DNA of 64,000 nt from NCBI GenBank assembly GCA_031254875.1, contig JAIRTW010000056.1, forward strand, positions 1-64,000, in the 5' to 3' direction. The notes beneath the pieces were generated by a model, which was given only the letters and a program-made list of their open reading frames with translations, had not been told where the DNA came from and did not search any database. Positions 62,732 through 64,000 of the stretch are shown one piece after another. The translations under genes and the position numbers were made by a program. Numbering within the stretch: position 1 is the first letter of the stretch; each line of letters starts with the position of its first letter. The stretch is from Candidatus Bathycorpusculum termitum (lineage in GTDB: Archaea; Thermoproteota; Bathyarchaeia; Bathyarchaeales; Bathycorpusculaceae).

Positions 62732-63976
62732 TTAGAGTATGAAGGGTAATATGAGGGTTGAAATGACTAGAGCTGCGCAGATAATAGATACGCCCAAAGT
62801 TATCCGATGGATTGTTTTCTCGCTTAATCTGTTGCCGGCAAACCGTTTGAGTATTATATCTAAGATTCTGCCGCCATCCAGCGGGTAAATAGGTAGAGCA
62901 TTGAACATGGCGAGGTTAAAATTGACAAACCACAGCCAAAACAGTGTGTTTGCCACAATTACCCATGCCGATCCTAACCCATGTGTGTAGAACGGCGCCA
63001 GAAAATCAGAGTACGGTACCATCCCAGGAACAAGAGTTGGGGGAACTATGTACATTGTAATTCTCTCTATGGAGAATGTCTGATAGTTTTCCAGCCGTAC
63101 ATCTGTCTGCAGATCATAGGTGGTTATTCCCATGATGGTGCGATTGTCTGAAACTGTAAGGGTGACGGTGGTTGAATACTGTTGTTGCCATTCATCGCCT
63201 CTTACCACCTCAACCAGCACCGTATCACCAGCCGTTTTATTACCCAATATTGTCTGCAGGTTTGTAGTGCTGTTAACTGGTATGTTGTCGATTGAGACAA
63301 AAATATCTCTGGGCATAAGACCTGCCTCCTGTGCCGGCATTCCATCAATAACGCTGTTAATATATACGCCATTGGCAACAGGGCTTACGCCGCCCACCAA
63401 AACCAAGAGTAACATCAAACATACCGCACCAACAATGACGTTTCCACCAACTCCAGCCGCCATCACTTTGAGTGAGGGGCGAGCTCGGGATCTTTTTACC
63501 TGTTCTTCATCGACGTCGACAAACGCCCCGATAGGGATAATCAAGAAGAACACAATACCACTTGATTTAACGTTAAAGCCAGCATTACGGGCAATAATCC
63601 CATGAGCGCCCTCATGAATCACAATGGCAACTACTATGGCAATCCAGCCATAAACAATGGGCAACATAGGATTGATTCCGGGTAACATTAGAATCGATTG
63701 GGGACCTAGGTCGCGTGTAATTTCGCCGACTGCAGGATTACTTAGCAGAGCAAAAAGACTGTTTACTATAAGATAGAGCATTGCGCCGGTTACGAATGGC
63801 ACAAGTACTAGCAGAATCCATGAAATGTAGTGTGAAGCCCGAAGCGCCCCCAGCCGGTCGAAAACTTTTGCGAAACGTTTAGTTCGGATAATAATTAGGG
63901 GGAATTTTATGTCTATTCGTTTTTCTTCTTCTGCATCTGGGGGTTGTGCTTTGTTTTCTGTTTCGGGCGCAGTCAA
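62732..63976 (-). CDS. site-2 protease (M50) with PDZ domain, possibly 5'-truncated by the window
   Basis: 414 residues from the TTG at 63976; the frame stays open to the window edge, so the true start may lie beyond 64000. Intramembrane metalloprotease: HEGAHG (HExxH) near residue 120 and NALPIYPLDGG near 365 are the zinc-binding motifs, with a PDZ domain between (PAQEAGLMPRDIFVSIDNIPV). Six or more spans. A cytoplasmic N-terminal segment (FPLIIIRTKRFAKVFDRLG) precedes the first span. Such enzymes cleave membrane-bound regulators; the target is unknown. Confidence 0.9.
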   Translation of the reverse strand: MTAPETENKAQPPDAEEEKRIDIKFPLIIIRTKRFAKVFDRLGALRASHYISWILLVLVPFVTGAMLYLIVNSLFALLSNPAVGEITRDLGPQSILMLPGINPMLPIVYGWIAIVVAIVIHEGAHGIIARNAGFNVKSSGIVFFLIIPIGAFVDVDEEQVKRSRARPSLKVMAAGVGGNVIVGAVCLMLLLVLVGGVSPVANGVYINSVIDGMPAQEAGLMPRDIFVSIDNIPVNSTTNLQTILGNKTAGDTVLVEVVRGDEWQQQYSTTVTLTVSDNRTIMGITTYDLQTDVRLENYQTFSIERITMYIVPPTLVPGMVPYSDFLAPFYTHGLGSAWVIVANTLFWLWFVNFNLAMFNALPIYPLDGGRILDIILKRFAGNRLSEKTIHRITLGVSIICAALVISTLILPFIL

Positions 63977-64000
63977 TATAGAACGCTCAACACTCAGACG

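Overview
The window is archaeal chromosome. It carries transcription factor B, Gar1, ribosomal proteins L7Ae/S28e/L24e, RtcB, PAC2, UPF0147, an SSSCA1-type zinc protein, deoxyhypusine synthases, an initiator tRNA-Met without encoded CCA, and TATA/BRE-like promoters. A complete archaeal-type CO dehydrogenase/acetyl-CoA synthase operon (cdhABCDE) lies together with Ftr, CofE, an FrhB-family protein, a MetF-like protein and a two-cluster ferredoxin, next to a DAP-type lysine operon. No methyl-CoM reductase gene is present in this window. This fits an anaerobic, F420- and tetrahydromethanopterin-using archaeon with a Wood-Ljungdahl pathway. My best guess is a Bathyarchaeia-like lineage, which is inference from gene content and not a database match.

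Layout. 1-0.2 kb: 3' end of an unknown ORF with extreme A+C composition. 0.5-6.8 kb (minus): dapA-dapB-asd-lysA-dapF-dapL. 7.3-8.2 kb (minus): rpl7ae-rps28e-rpl24e, divergent from gar1-tfb (8.35-9.6 kb). 9.6-15.7 kb (plus): small membrane protein, MBL-fold hydrolase, rtcB, a tandem hairpin repeat, HAD nucleotidase-like gene, cysK, cysE. 15.8-20 kb (mostly minus): ABC exporter, SSSCA1-like operon, UPF0147, PadR-type regulator with a TRASH-like tail. 20.1-24.2 kb (plus): FAD dehydrogenase, then a zinc-ribbon / PspA-like / SPFH-zinc-ribbon / membrane-protein operon. 24.3-30 kb: large secreted PQQ-propeller protein, methyltransferase, B12-binding radical SAM protein. 30-36.4 kb: two deoxyhypusine synthase paralogues, SCP2-domain protein, CofE, MetF-like protein, FrhB-like protein, a MITE-like inverted-repeat element, LURP-one-like protein. 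37-47.3 kb (plus): cooC, a pectate-lyase-like beta-helix protein, a second cooC, then cdhA-B-C-D-E. 47.4-49.3 kb: divergent cis-prenyltransferase-like protein and UbiA. 49.5-55.4 kb: purF, purD, HAD (COG4030-like), ftr, pfkB. 55.4-64 kb: a frameshifted membrane gene, fprA with a duplicated operator, parvulin, ferredoxin, a ribophorin-like membrane protein, tRNA-iMet, PAC2, and a site-2 protease running to the window edge.

How the parts fit. CdhA-E with Ftr, the MetF-like protein, CofE, FrhB-like protein and ferredoxin would cover parts of a reductive acetyl-CoA pathway that uses F420, ferredoxin and a methanopterin-type carrier. The two CooC ATPases would mature the Ni sites. FprA would protect this anaerobic machinery from oxygen. 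The dap operon makes lysine, and cysEK makes cysteine.

The least ordinary items are: two genes (cofE, purF) whose best start is a non-AUG ATC-ACG behind a good ribosome binding site; a perfect and a near-perfect copy of one palindrome at the fprA promoter; a PspA-SPFH-zinc-ribbon operon; a secondary-structure-conserving tandem repeat after rtcB; a 183-bp MITE-like element; and the odd beta-helix gene and deviant CooC in the CODH cluster.
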